This document shows positions 13,853-22,600 of a stretch of DNA of 36,119 nt, one piece after another; the stretch's first letter is position 1, and every line of letters starts with the position of its first letter. The stretch is from Puniceicoccales bacterium. GTDB lineage: Bacteria > Verrucomicrobiota > Verrucomicrobiia > Opitutales > UBA953. The notes beneath the pieces are model-generated. The model made no database searches, was not told the origin of the DNA, and saw only the letters and a program-made list of their open reading frames with translations. The translations under genes were made by a program, and so were the position numbers. The stretch covers positions 1-36,119 of the forward strand of contig JAISSQ010000130.1 in NCBI GenBank assembly GCA_031273045.1, given 5' to 3'.

Positions 13853-15316
13853 ATGCCCACGCTCCAAATTCTCGAAGACGCCTTTGCGAAACGGCGTCTT
13901 TTTTCCGGCAAGACGTGGCAACTCTCGCCGTCGGCGTTTCCGCTCACCGCCGCGCAGGTCGCCGAGATTCGCCGCATCGGGGACGCCTGCCACGCCTTTT
14001 ACCACGCGCAGGAACTGCTCTACGCCCGCTCCGCGCAAAACAAGAGAATCCTCCGCAACAGCGAACGCCTCGTCCCGTGGGTCGCCGCGTTTCTCGACCG
14101 CGGGAAGCCCGACGGGTTGGTCGCGCACGGTCGGCACCGCGCGGTCAAAAACGCCTCGCCGGTGGTGCTCCGCCCCGACCTGCTACTCACCGAAAACGGC
14201 TTCACGCTGACCGAACTCGACAGCGTGCCGGGCGGCGTCGGTCTCACCGCGTTCCTGAACGAAATCTACGCGCCGGACACGCCGCGCCTCGTCGGCGGCA
14301 CCGCGCAGCCGGAACTCTTTTACCGCCACGTCGCCGCGCTCGCCCCGAAGCGCGGCGCGGACGACGTCAGCGACGACCGTCGCGGCAACATTGCCGGTGA
14401 CGCCGCCGCCGCCGGTGACGCCCAGCCCCTCATCGCCATCGTCGTCAGCGAGGAAGGCGCGACCTACCGCCCCGAGTTCGAGTGGCTTGCGGAGAAACTC
14501 CGCGCCGCCGGCAGGCGCGTCCACTGCGTCGCGCCGGACGAACTCATGCCGCTCGGCGACGGACTGCACATCCCCGTCGCCGGCGCGCCGCAGCGCGTGG
14601 ACGTCATCTACCGTTTCTTCGAGTTGTTCGACCTCGGAAACGTGCGCGGCGCCGACGCCATCTTCGACGCCGTCGAGCGCGGGCAGGTCGCGCTCACGCC
14701 CCCGATGAAAGCGTTTCAGGAGGAGAAGATGAACCTCGCCCTCCTGCACCATCCCGCCCTCGACGCCTTCTGGCGCGAGACGCTTTGCGCCGCCGACCTC
14801 GACACGCTGCGCCGAGTCGTCCCGCGCACGTGGATTATGGACGACGCCCCGCTGCCGCCGGTGGCGGTGCTGCACGCCCCGACCGTCGGCGGTCTGCCCG
14901 TGCGCGCGTGGACGGAACTCGCCGACGCCTCGCAGCGCGAGCGCGCCCTCATCATCAAGGCGAGCGGCTTCCACGAAAGCGCGTGGGGCGCGCGCAGCGT
15001 CACGCTCGGCAGCGACGTTTCGCGCGAGGAATGGCTCGCCGCCATCGAGGACGCCACCGACCCCGAGAACGAGACCTTCTACGTCATGCAGGACTACCAC
15101 AAACCGCGCCGCATCACGCACCCGATGTTCCGCGCCGACGGCACCGCCGGTGACGCCGCCGCGCGCGTCCGCCTGTGCCCGTGGTTCTTCGCCGGCGCCG
15201 CGCCGAACTCCCCCGTCGAACTCGGCGCCATCCTTGCCACGCTCTGCCCCGCCGACAAAAAAATCATCCACGGCATGAAGGACGCCGCCCTGCTGCCGTG
15301 CGCGGAGGTGGATTGA
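13853..15316 (+). CDS. Conserved protein with ATP-grasp-like C-terminal half, function unknown
   Basis: 487 residues from ATG 13853 (MPTLQILEDAFAKRRLF), stop TGA at 15314. It is a soluble protein with no signal peptide or membrane segment. The first half has NKRILRNSERLVPWV, LRPDLLLTENGFTLTELDS and VPGGVGLTAFLNEIY. The middle carries PLIAIVVSEEGATYRPEFEW and VDVIYRFFELFDLGN. The last third has MKAFQEEKMNLALLHHPALD, LIIKASGFHESAWGARSVTL and VMQDYHKPRRI. The Lys-x-Ser-Gly-Phe...Gly-Ala-Arg stretch and the spaced acidic strands resemble an ATP-grasp nucleotide fold, as in peptide-ligating enzymes, but no family could be named with confidence. One Ala/Gly-rich loop (NIAGDAAAAGDAQ) looks like a GCCGGT expansion. 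The frame is open upstream to 13367, but that part runs through the intergenic repeats. The gene converges on nnr with a 51-bp gap. Confidence 0.85.
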   Translation: MPTLQILEDAFAKRRLFSGKTWQLSPSAFPLTAAQVAEIRRIGDACHAFYHAQELLYARSAQNKRILRNSERLVPWVAAFLDRGKPDGLVAHGRHRAVKNASPVVLRPDLLLTENGFTLTELDSVPGGVGLTAFLNEIYAPDTPRLVGGTAQPELFYRHVAALAPKRGADDVSDDRRGNIAGDAAAAGDAQPLIAIVVSEEGATYRPEFEWLAEKLRAAGRRVHCVAPDELMPLGDGLHIPVAGAPQRVDVIYRFFELFDLGNVRGADAIFDAVERGQVALTPPMKAFQEEKMNLALLHHPALDAFWRETLCAADLDTLRRVVPRTWIMDDAPLPPVAVLHAPTVGGLPVRAWTELADASQRERALIIKASGFHESAWGARSVTLGSDVSREEWLAAIEDATDPENETFYVMQDYHKPRRITHPMFRADGTAGDAAARVRLCPWFFAGAAPNSPVELGAILATLCPADKKIIHGMKDAALLPCAEVD

Positions 15317-15367
15317 GCGGCGGCGCGCGCCACCGGCGGCGGCGTTGACCGCCACCGGCAGCGGCGA

Positions 15368-17056
15368 TTACCGCGCGCCGGCGAGGGCTTCGCCGAGGTA
15401 GTCGAGCAGGGCGGAGAGACGGGCGGTCTGCGGATGCTCGGCGGCGGCGAGCAAGTCGCCGGCGGCGGCGTGAAGCGCGACGGCGTCGAGCAACGGCCGG
15501 AACACGCCGTGCCCGTCCTCGAAACGGGCGACCAGCGCGCCGGCGATTCCGGCGAGCAAGTCGCCGCTGCCGCCGCGCGCGAGAACGGGACCGCCGGCGC
15601 AGACGAGGATTTCGCACGCAGCGGTGAAATCGCGGTCGCAGCCGGAAACGACTTCCCACGCCCCGCCGCCGGCGACGACGGTCGGCGCGCCTTTGCGGGC
15701 AATGGCGACGTTCCACGGCAGCGCCGTCGGCAGTGCCGGCGCGATGCGCTCGAACTCGCCGGCGTGGGGCAGCAGCGCGAGCGACGGCCCGCAGGACAGG
15801 GGCGAGGGCGGCGTCTTCTCCGGCCGGCGCAGCGCCGCCGCGACGATTTCCGGGCGCAGCGCGTCGGCGTCGAGAACGAGCGGGCACGGCGCGGAGCCGG
15901 CGATGCTTTCGAGCAGCGCGAGCGTCTCCGGTTCCGCGCCCATGCCGGAGCCGCACAGCAGCGCGGTCGCGCGCGGGAGGCGTTCGCGCAGCAGGTGCTC
16001 GCCTTCGAGGGCGAGACCGCCGGCGGGCGTTTCGGGCCACGGCACCCACATCGCCTCCGGCGCGGCGGCGGCGAAGGCGGCGTGGACGCTTTCGGGGCAG
16101 AACGCCGTCACCAAGCCAACGCCGGCGCGCAGGGCGGCGCGGACGTTCAGCAGGAGCGCGCCGGGCATTGGGCGCGAGCCGCCGAGGATGAGCAGGTGCC
16201 CGTGCCGGCGCTTGTCCGCGAGGGGCGGGCGCGCCTCGTTGAGCGGGCTGCCGGCGAGGATGGCGGGCGCGGTCGCGGCAAACATGCGGGCACCGGTGAC
16301 GAATTCGGAGGGGGTCTCCCCGTGCGGCGGCGGCGCCGCAAAGCCGATTTCCACGAGGCGCAGGCGGCCGCGGACGGAAGCGTTTTCCGGCGCGAGGAGC
16401 GGTGCTTTGACGAGGCCGCAAGCGACGGTGAGGTCGGCGTGCAAGGCGAGGCCGGACGGCATGTCCACGGCGACGCGCAACAGGAAGTTCGGGTGCTCGT
16501 TCACCCAGTCAATGAGGTTGGTATGGAGCGCGCTCAACGGCGGGCGGAAGTTGTGGCCGAAAACGCCGTCGAGCAGCACGTCGGCGACGGGACCGTCGCC
16601 ATCGCACGGAGCGGCGGCACCGCCGGTGGCATCGCCGTGGTCGTCGTCCTCGCCGCCGTATTCGTCGTCATCGTCTTCGTCGGCTGGCAGAACGCTCGCG
16701 CCCTCTTTTTCGAGGGCGGACAGCGCGGAGCGCGTCGCCGGCGCGAGTTCGTAGCGCGGCGTGAACAGTTGGACGGTGATTTGCGAGCGGTCTTCGCACA
16801 GCAGCGCGGCGGCGAGCAGGGCGTCGGCGGCGTTGTGCCCCTTTCCGGCGAGGACGTGCACGGTGCGCGGCTCGCGGCGGAAGGTCTCGCGGAAGACGGC
16901 GAGCGTCTCGCGGGCGACGCCGGCGGCGGCGCGGCGCATGAATTCGCGCTCGTCGCAGCCGCGTCCGCCTTCGTCGAAGTCGGCAAAAAATTCCCGTTCG
17001 AATTCGCGCGCCACCGAGCAAGGGAGGACCGGCGTGAAAAGCAGGTCTTTGTTCAT
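15368..17056 (-). CDS. nnr: Bifunctional NAD(P)H-hydrate repair enzyme (epimerase + ADP/ATP-dependent dehydratase)
   Basis: 562 residues, ATG at 17056 (MNKDLLFTPVLPCSV), stop TAA at 15368. It repairs hydrated NADH and NADPH. The N-terminal YjeF_N epimerase half has VHVLAGKGHNAADALLAAAL in place of the usual G-x-G-N-N-G-G-D-G loop: the key Asn and Asp are kept, but the glycines are alanine. An acidic low-complexity loop (DEDDDDEYGGEDDDHGD) is inserted before VADVLLDGVFGHNF. AVDMPSGL closes the domain. The C-terminal dehydratase (YjeF_C, ribokinase-like) has HGHLLILGGSRPMPGALLLN, CGSGMG, VLDADAL, LLPHAGEFERI and LARGGSGDLLAGIAGALVA, the last being the catalytic Asp loop. It is third in a minus-strand series after mutA and a small membrane protein gene (54-bp gap). 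Function is secure; epimerase activity is slightly less certain because of the altered loop. Confidence 0.92.
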   Translation of the reverse strand: MNKDLLFTPVLPCSVAREFEREFFADFDEGGRGCDEREFMRRAAAGVARETLAVFRETFRREPRTVHVLAGKGHNAADALLAAALLCEDRSQITVQLFTPRYELAPATRSALSALEKEGASVLPADEDDDDEYGGEDDDHGDATGGAAAPCDGDGPVADVLLDGVFGHNFRPPLSALHTNLIDWVNEHPNFLLRVAVDMPSGLALHADLTVACGLVKAPLLAPENASVRGRLRLVEIGFAAPPPHGETPSEFVTGARMFAATAPAILAGSPLNEARPPLADKRRHGHLLILGGSRPMPGALLLNVRAALRAGVGLVTAFCPESVHAAFAAAAPEAMWVPWPETPAGGLALEGEHLLRERLPRATALLCGSGMGAEPETLALLESIAGSAPCPLVLDADALRPEIVAAALRRPEKTPPSPLSCGPSLALLPHAGEFERIAPALPTALPWNVAIARKGAPTVVAGGGAWEVVSGCDRDFTAACEILVCAGGPVLARGGSGDLLAGIAGALVARFEDGHGVFRPLLDAVALHAAAGDLLAAAEHPQTARLSALLDYLGEALAGAR

Positions 17057-17110
17057 CGCGGGCACGCTACCAGCGAGCAAGGCGGTTGGCAGACGCAATT
17101 TTTAGAACAG

Positions 17111-17353
17111 TCAAAAAATGTCCAATGCGACGAGGGCGATGAGTTGACCGGCGAGGAGCATGGCGACGAGGATGTAGGTCCACGCGCTGAAAGGGTCGTG
17201 GGCGAGCGGGCGCGCCCGCGGAGCCACTCGGCGCGGGCGAACCACCGGCGGTGTCGCCACCAGTGTCGCCGCCGGAGACGGTTCCGCCGCCGGAGCCGTG
17301 TTTTGGACGGCTTCGACGGCGGACGGGGCGGTTGGAGGCGTTGCGGGGTCCAT
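17111..17353 (-). CDS. Small single-helix membrane protein, unknown function
   Basis: 80 residues, ATG at 17353 (MDPATPPTAPSAV), stop TGA at 17111. The first ~50 residues are Pro/Ala/Thr/Val-rich and end in a basic patch (RPRRVAPRARPLAHDP). The C-terminus is one clear transmembrane helix, WTYILVAMLLAGQLIALVAL, ending DIF. Topology would be tail-anchored or N-in by the basic patch. It lies between mutA (47-bp gap) and nnr (54-bp gap) on the same strand, which supports it as a real gene. I recognise no family. The frame extends upstream into mutA, but the codons there are clearly shadow sequence. Confidence 0.65.
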   Translation of the reverse strand: MDPATPPTAPSAVEAVQNTAPAAEPSPAATLVATPPVVRPRRVAPRARPLAHDPFSAWTYILVAMLLAGQLIALVALDIF

Positions 17354-17361
17354 GAGGTCGC

Positions 17362-17409
17362 GGTTCGTAACGCAGTTTCCAACGCGGTTCGCAGCGCAAC
17401 TTACAACGC
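17362..17409. repeat. Imperfect 24-bp direct repeat at the mutA stop
   Basis: Two adjacent 24-bp copies both begin GGTTCG and end CAACGC, and match at 19 of 24 positions. The second copy overlaps the last three codons of mutA including its stop. Confidence 0.5.
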
Positions 17410-19338
17410 GCCGACCTTTTCGAGGTATTGGCGGTTGGTCTCGTAGTTGTCGGACTTGACGAAGATGAACGTGTCGAGACCGGCGGCCTTGAACTCGGCT
17501 TCTTTTTCGCCCGGATTGCCGGCGAGGATGACGGTGAGTTGCGGCGCGCGCGTCTTGATTTCGGAGCAAATCGCGGGGACGAGCGTGGCGTAATCCTCGT
17601 CGTGTCCGCAGATGACGATGAGTTGCGCGCCGGAGGCGACGGCTCTCTCGGCGATGACAACGGGGTCGGTGCTGCCCTCGGCGCCGGTGATTTCAAATCC
17701 GCCGGTCTCGAAGAAGCCGCGCGTGAAGTCGGCGCGCGCCTTGTGGCGGCGCAGCGCGCCGATGTTGGCGAGGTGGATTTTCGGACCGTGCCCGTTCTTT
17801 TCCTTGTAGGCGGCGGAGGCGGCGCGCAGTCGCTCGTAGGAGACCGCGAGGCGTCCGGCGGGCAACGGCGGGACGACGACGACGGCGTTCGCGTCCGGCG
17901 CGCCGGAGCAGCACGGCGCGTCACCGGTGGTGGCGCCGGCGAGCGGTTTTTCGGCGATGTTGGGATACTGGTTGGTGCCGACGAGCGAGAGCCGGCGCTG
18001 CCCGAAGAGTTTCTCCTTCCCCTTGCGGGTCGCGGCGATGCGCTCTTGGACGAAACCGGCGTCGAGCGCGGCGGCGAGACCGCCCTTGCCCTCGATTTCT
18101 TGGAAGAACGCCCACGAGGCGGCGGCGATTTCGTCGGTGAGTTTCTCGACATACCACGAGCCGCCGGCGGGGTCTATGACCGACGTGAGTTCGCACTCCT
18201 CCTGCAGGATGATTTGCGTGTTGCGCGCGAGGCGGCGCGACGCCTCGTCAGGCGTGCGGACGAGTTCGTCGTAGGCGCCGACGGTGATGCTTTCGACGCC
18301 GGCGAGGACGGCGCCGAGCGTCTCGGTCGTCGTGCGCAGGATGTTCACGTGCGGGTCGTGCTTGGTCTTGTTGAACAGACCGGTGCGGGCGTGCAGATGA
18401 AGCGCGCGCGCCTTCTCGCTGCCGCCGAACTCGGCGACGATGCGCGCCCACAGCGGGCGGGCGGCGCGGAGTTTGGCGAGTTCGACGAAGAAATTGCCTC
18501 CGACGGCGAGGTGGAACGCGAACAGCGGCGCCGCCTCCTCGATGCCGACGCCCCGCTTGTCGAGCGCGCGCAGGTATTCGACGCCGGTGGCGAGGGCGAT
18601 GCCGAGTTCCTCGACCGCGCTCGCGCCGGCGTTGTGGTATGCGCCGGTGTGGACGCCGATTGCGGTGAACGCCGGCAGGAAAGTCCGCGCGTCACGCACG
18701 ATGTTGGCGAGGTCGTCGTAGAGGTTTTCCAGCGATTTGGGGAGCGAGCCGCGCGCGGCGAGAACGCCCAGCGGGTCGTAGTTGAGCGAGCCGCGAACCT
18801 GTTTTGCGTCCGCCTTTTCGACCGTCAGCCAAGCCCAGAAGAGTTTCGCGATGTCGCGCGCCCGCAGTCCGGGGTGGAAATGCCACGCGACCGCCGCCGG
18901 CACCACGCCGCGAAACGCGGTTGTGATGTCCTTGGCGCCATCAAGGCGCAGCGCGTTCGGGCGTCCGAAGTCCACGGAGACGGCGTTTTGCCCGACGCCG
19001 AGGTCGTGCAACAGCGCGGCGTTGTAAGCGGCGGGGTCGGCGAGCGGGATTTCCTGCGCGACGTCCCACGCTTCGGCGCGATAACCGGCGGCACCGGTGC
19101 CGCGCAAATAGCCGTCCTGCCCGGGAAGGGTCGCGGCGGCGGGCAGCGAGTCGAGCACGGGGCGCTCGTAAATCGGCTGGAGCGTGATGTTCTCCGGCGT
19201 CTTCGTGAGCATGATTTTGTCGAACGGCGCGCCTTTGAGCAGTTTTTCGGCGGCGGCTTTCCACTCCTCGTGGGAAGTCGGCGCAAACTCGGCGGCGAGT
19301 TTTTCGGCGGCGGTGGTTTCAGTGGTGGTTTCGGACAT
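17401..19338 (-). CDS. mutA: Methylmalonyl-CoA mutase small (beta) subunit
   Basis: 645 residues, ATG at 19338 (MSETTTETTAAEKLAAEF), stop TAA at 17401. It is the non-catalytic partner chain of B12-dependent methylmalonyl-CoA mutase, which interconverts succinyl-CoA and methylmalonyl-CoA in propionate metabolism. The TIM-barrel part has PIYERPVLDSLP, YLRGTGAAGY, RGSLNYDPLGVLA, VEELGIALATGVEYL, HVNILRTTTETLGAVLAGVE and VIDPAGGSWYVEKLTDEIA. The C-terminal B12-binding-like domain (from GPKIHLANIGALRRHKARAD) lacks the Asp-x-His-x-x-Gly motif of the catalytic chain, as expected for the small subunit. EGSTDPVVIAERAVASGAQL follows. A TTG just upstream (19350) is an alternative start. The gene heads the series mutA, small membrane protein, nnr; mutB, normally adjacent, is absent. 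Confidence 0.94.
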   Translation of the reverse strand: MSETTTETTAAEKLAAEFAPTSHEEWKAAAEKLLKGAPFDKIMLTKTPENITLQPIYERPVLDSLPAAATLPGQDGYLRGTGAAGYRAEAWDVAQEIPLADPAAYNAALLHDLGVGQNAVSVDFGRPNALRLDGAKDITTAFRGVVPAAVAWHFHPGLRARDIAKLFWAWLTVEKADAKQVRGSLNYDPLGVLAARGSLPKSLENLYDDLANIVRDARTFLPAFTAIGVHTGAYHNAGASAVEELGIALATGVEYLRALDKRGVGIEEAAPLFAFHLAVGGNFFVELAKLRAARPLWARIVAEFGGSEKARALHLHARTGLFNKTKHDPHVNILRTTTETLGAVLAGVESITVGAYDELVRTPDEASRRLARNTQIILQEECELTSVIDPAGGSWYVEKLTDEIAAASWAFFQEIEGKGGLAAALDAGFVQERIAATRKGKEKLFGQRRLSLVGTNQYPNIAEKPLAGATTGDAPCCSGAPDANAVVVVPPLPAGRLAVSYERLRAASAAYKEKNGHGPKIHLANIGALRRHKARADFTRGFFETGGFEITGAEGSTDPVVIAERAVASGAQLIVICGHDEDYATLVPAICSEIKTRAPQLTVILAGNPGEKEAEFKAAGLDTFIFVKSDNYETNRQYLEKVGAL

Positions 19339-19409
19339 GTGCGTTGACAATCGTTGAAAAAGGATGTGGCGCGACAGGGAAATGCTTTGTGGCGAAGGGG
19401 CAAGGAAAA

Positions 19410-19451
19410 GGATGAAGGATAAGGGATGAAGGATGAGGGATAAGGGATAAG
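19410..19451. repeat. Six tandem 7-bp repeats GGATRAR
   Basis: Consecutive heptads GGATGAA, GGATAAG, GGATGAA, GGATGAG, GGATAAG, GGATAAG, followed by a degenerate GGAGGGA. They begin 72 bp upstream of the mutA start. A tract of this kind can vary in copy number by slippage. Confidence 0.85.
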
Positions 19452-19560
19452 GGAGGGATGCATTCTTGGTGCCGGCGGTTATGCTGGCGGTTGCTCATAA
19501 TTAAACGGGGGTTTGCGGGCTGATGCTTCGGGGGCATTCGCCGGCGTTGTTCACGAACCC

Positions 19561-19589
19561 GTATCAAAATACCGTAGGATTTTATACTC
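19561..19589 (+). promoter_or_regulatory. Putative sigma-70-type promoter of the giant gene
   Basis: GTATCA (19561-19566, three of six matches to TTGACA) is followed after 17 bp by TATACT (19584-19589, five of six matches to TATAAT). They lie in the AT-richest stretch of the spacer. The implied leader before ATG 19695 is about 100 nt. Confidence 0.4.
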
Positions 19590-19694
19590 TTTTGCGGGTT
19601 GTGTTTTGTAGGTGAAGAGTTTCTTTCGCAACCACTTGCGCATGCGAGGCGATTGCCGTTCAAGTGCCGTTCAGCAGCGCGTAAGTCGTTCCCT

Positions 19695-22600
19695 ATGAAA
19701 CCCTCACTCATTGGTTCCGAAGCAAATAATCCCCTTGCGAGTCGTGGCGTCCGTAACGCCGCCATACCCTCCCGCGACGCCACCGGCGGTAACAACGCGA
19801 CGCCCCGCCCCGCCGTGTTCGGACTGCGGCGCGCGCCGAGGCGGTGGCTCGTGGCGGCGGCAACTCTCGCGGCGGCGGCGACCTTCTCCGCGCCGTCCGA
19901 GCACGTCGCGCCCTTCGCGCCTGTTGCCGGGGGCGCGACTTACACGTGGAGCGGACCGTCGTCGCCGTTTAATGAGAACTGGTTCTTCGCCGGTGGCACC
20001 GCCGCCACATCAAACTGGGAACTCTGGTCTTCGACAACCGCGCACGCGCCGGCGTCGGCCGCGCCAAATGGCAACGACGCCTTCGCGCTGTTCTGGTTCA
20101 ACGGCGGCGCCGGCACAACCACCTCCTACGCGCGGCGTTCGCTCAACCTCACCAGCAATGTCGAACTCGATGGTCTCGAATTTCGAAATGGGGCGACGGT
20201 TGACCTCGAAACGATTGCGCTGACGGGCGCGGGGCACGTTACGTTCGCGCTCGGCGGCACCGGCGCGGGCGTCGCCGCGAATTCAGACAACGGAAATCGC
20301 GCCGATAACAACTACGCCGACATCCTTTTCAACGCCGGCAGCGGTCTCTCCTCCGGCGCCCAACTGCTCTTTGCCAACACGGTTCACTTCGACACCACCG
20401 CCCACGCTGCCGACACGCTCCACAACACCTTCGTCATTCGCAATCTTTCGACGGCTTCGGGCGGTATCGAATTCGCCGGCGGTATTGACGGCACCGGCAC
20501 CGCCACCGGCACCGGTCCCGCAATCGTCATTCTCGACATCCGCTCCGGCATTCGCGCCGCCACCGCCGCCGCCTCCGCCTCGTCCTCCGTCCTCCTGCGC
20601 GACGTGTTCGCGAAACGCATTCTCAAAGACGGCATCGGAATGCTCGAATTCGCGCCGTCCGCCTCCGAATCCGTCCGCCTCGCCGACCTCGCCGTTGATT
20701 TCAACGAAGGGCAACTCCGCTTCAACGCTGCCGCCGGCAACACCGTCTTCGCCGACGGCACCTTCATTTTCCTCGCCGGCAGCGACGGCTCCACCGGCAG
20801 CGGCGTCGCCTCGCCCACCACCTCGCCCGGCCCCGTCCTCCCGACCTCGCCCACCGGCACCGTCACACGAACCTTCTCTGTTCGCGACACCGACCAAGTC
20901 GTCAACGCCGCCCTCGATTTCGGCGGCACCGCGTCGGACAACCGCATCGGCATCGCCCTCAACGTCGCCCAGACCGCCGCCGGCGACCTCTCCTCGCACT
21001 CGCTCACCATCGGCCCCGTCTCCGCCGCAAACGCCGTCGCCCTCGAACTGCGCGGCGAACACACCATCACGCTCGACGGCGACGCGCGCCTCATCTTCGG
21101 CGCGAACCTCGCCTACGTCACCGACCTCGTCGCGAACCCGCTGCCCACCACCGCCGCCGCGACGCCCGCCGCCTCGCGCTTCATCGTCAACGCCGGCACC
21201 GGTGGCGGCGGCATCGTCGAATTCAAATCCACCGCGAACGCCTTCCGTGCCATCACCGTCAACGCCGGCGAACTCGTCACCAACGCCCCTGCCGGTCACT
21301 TTTACATCAACCGGACCACCGGCTTTTTCGGCGCGGGGCAGGACATCGTGATTGACGGCTCCGCGTCCAAACTCCGCATCACCGGCGCCGGCGAGGAGGC
21401 GACCGTGTTCGACCTCGACAACGAGACGTCCACCGCCACCGGCGGCACCGGCGCGAAAATCACCATTCGCGGCGCCGCCTCGTTCATCGTTGAAAACGCC
21501 GCGCTCGCGCTGCGCCACGGCACGCTCGACCTCGCCAAAAGCGGCAACGTCAACTTCCTCGGAAAGACCCTCATCGGCAGCACCGCCATCATCAACGTCC
21601 CCGAATACGGCTTCCGCATCGCCGGCAACATCGCGCTCCTCCCCGGCGAGGCGGGCACCACCTCGCTCGACCTCAACTTCCCCCTCGTCCTCTACCCCGC
21701 GCTCAACAAGGTGCAGCACCTCACCATCGAGGAACTCACGACGCAGGGCACCGGCGCCGGCACCACCGGCACGCTCACCGTCACCTCCGTCCTCAACTCC
21801 GCCGAAGGCGTCGCCGGTGTCATCATCAAGGAGAACGACGGGCAGACCATTTTCACCAACACCGCCGGCAAGAACACCGGCAACCGCGCCCTCGGAACCG
21901 TCTCCGGCGTCGCCGGCACCTACGGCGGGACCGACACCGCCGGCGGCTTCACCATCGAAAAACTCATTCTCGCCAGCGGCTCCGCCGACGCCGCGCACCC
22001 CGCCGGCCTCGTCCTGCGCAAAGGCGTCCTCACGCTCTCCACCGGCGTCGCCCTCGAATTCACCGGCGCCTACTCGATACTCGGCTTCGAGGGCGGCGCC
22101 ATCGAACTCACCGCCGCGAACCAAATCCTCGCCCCGCAAGTCGTCGTCAAAGCCGGCGTCCGAGGCAGCAGCGTCCTCACGCACAATATGCCGCAGGGCA
22201 CCGCCGCGAACCCCGCGTTCGGAAACATCCTCATCAACGCCGGCTCCGACCTCGAACTCGACCTGCGCAGCGTCACCACGACCAACAACCCCGACCCGCT
22301 CACGCACAACGAATTCGCTATCGGCGTCATCAACAACGCCGCCGCCGGCGCAATCCTCCGCGTCCGTGGATTCGACGACGCGACCCTCATCCCGCGCCGC
22401 GCCGCCGGCAACGACACCGTCTATGCAACCTCCGTCGCCAACACCGCCAACGTCTGGTTCTTCGGATACAACAAGGGCGCCGACGCCACCTACAACGCCG
22501 CCGCCAACGCCTACGTCCTCACTCCGAACAACGGCATCCTCACCTCGACTTGGACTTCCCCGAACTCCGACACACCGTGGCACTACGCCTCCAACTGGGG

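Larger units (their letters stand above)
19339..19694. other. Divergent intergenic region between mutA and the giant plus-strand gene
   Basis: These 356 bp contain no convincing gene and are clearly AT-richer than the flanks, especially 19490-19660. They hold a 7-bp tandem repeat block (19410-19451) on the mutA side and a promoter-like pair (19561-19589) on the giant-gene side. The spacer therefore probably drives both genes in opposite directions. Confidence 0.65.

Noticed and set aside
17401-19338. Catalytic large subunit MutB
   Set aside because: The cobalamin-binding Asp-x-His-x-x-Gly motif is missing and the length fits the small chain.
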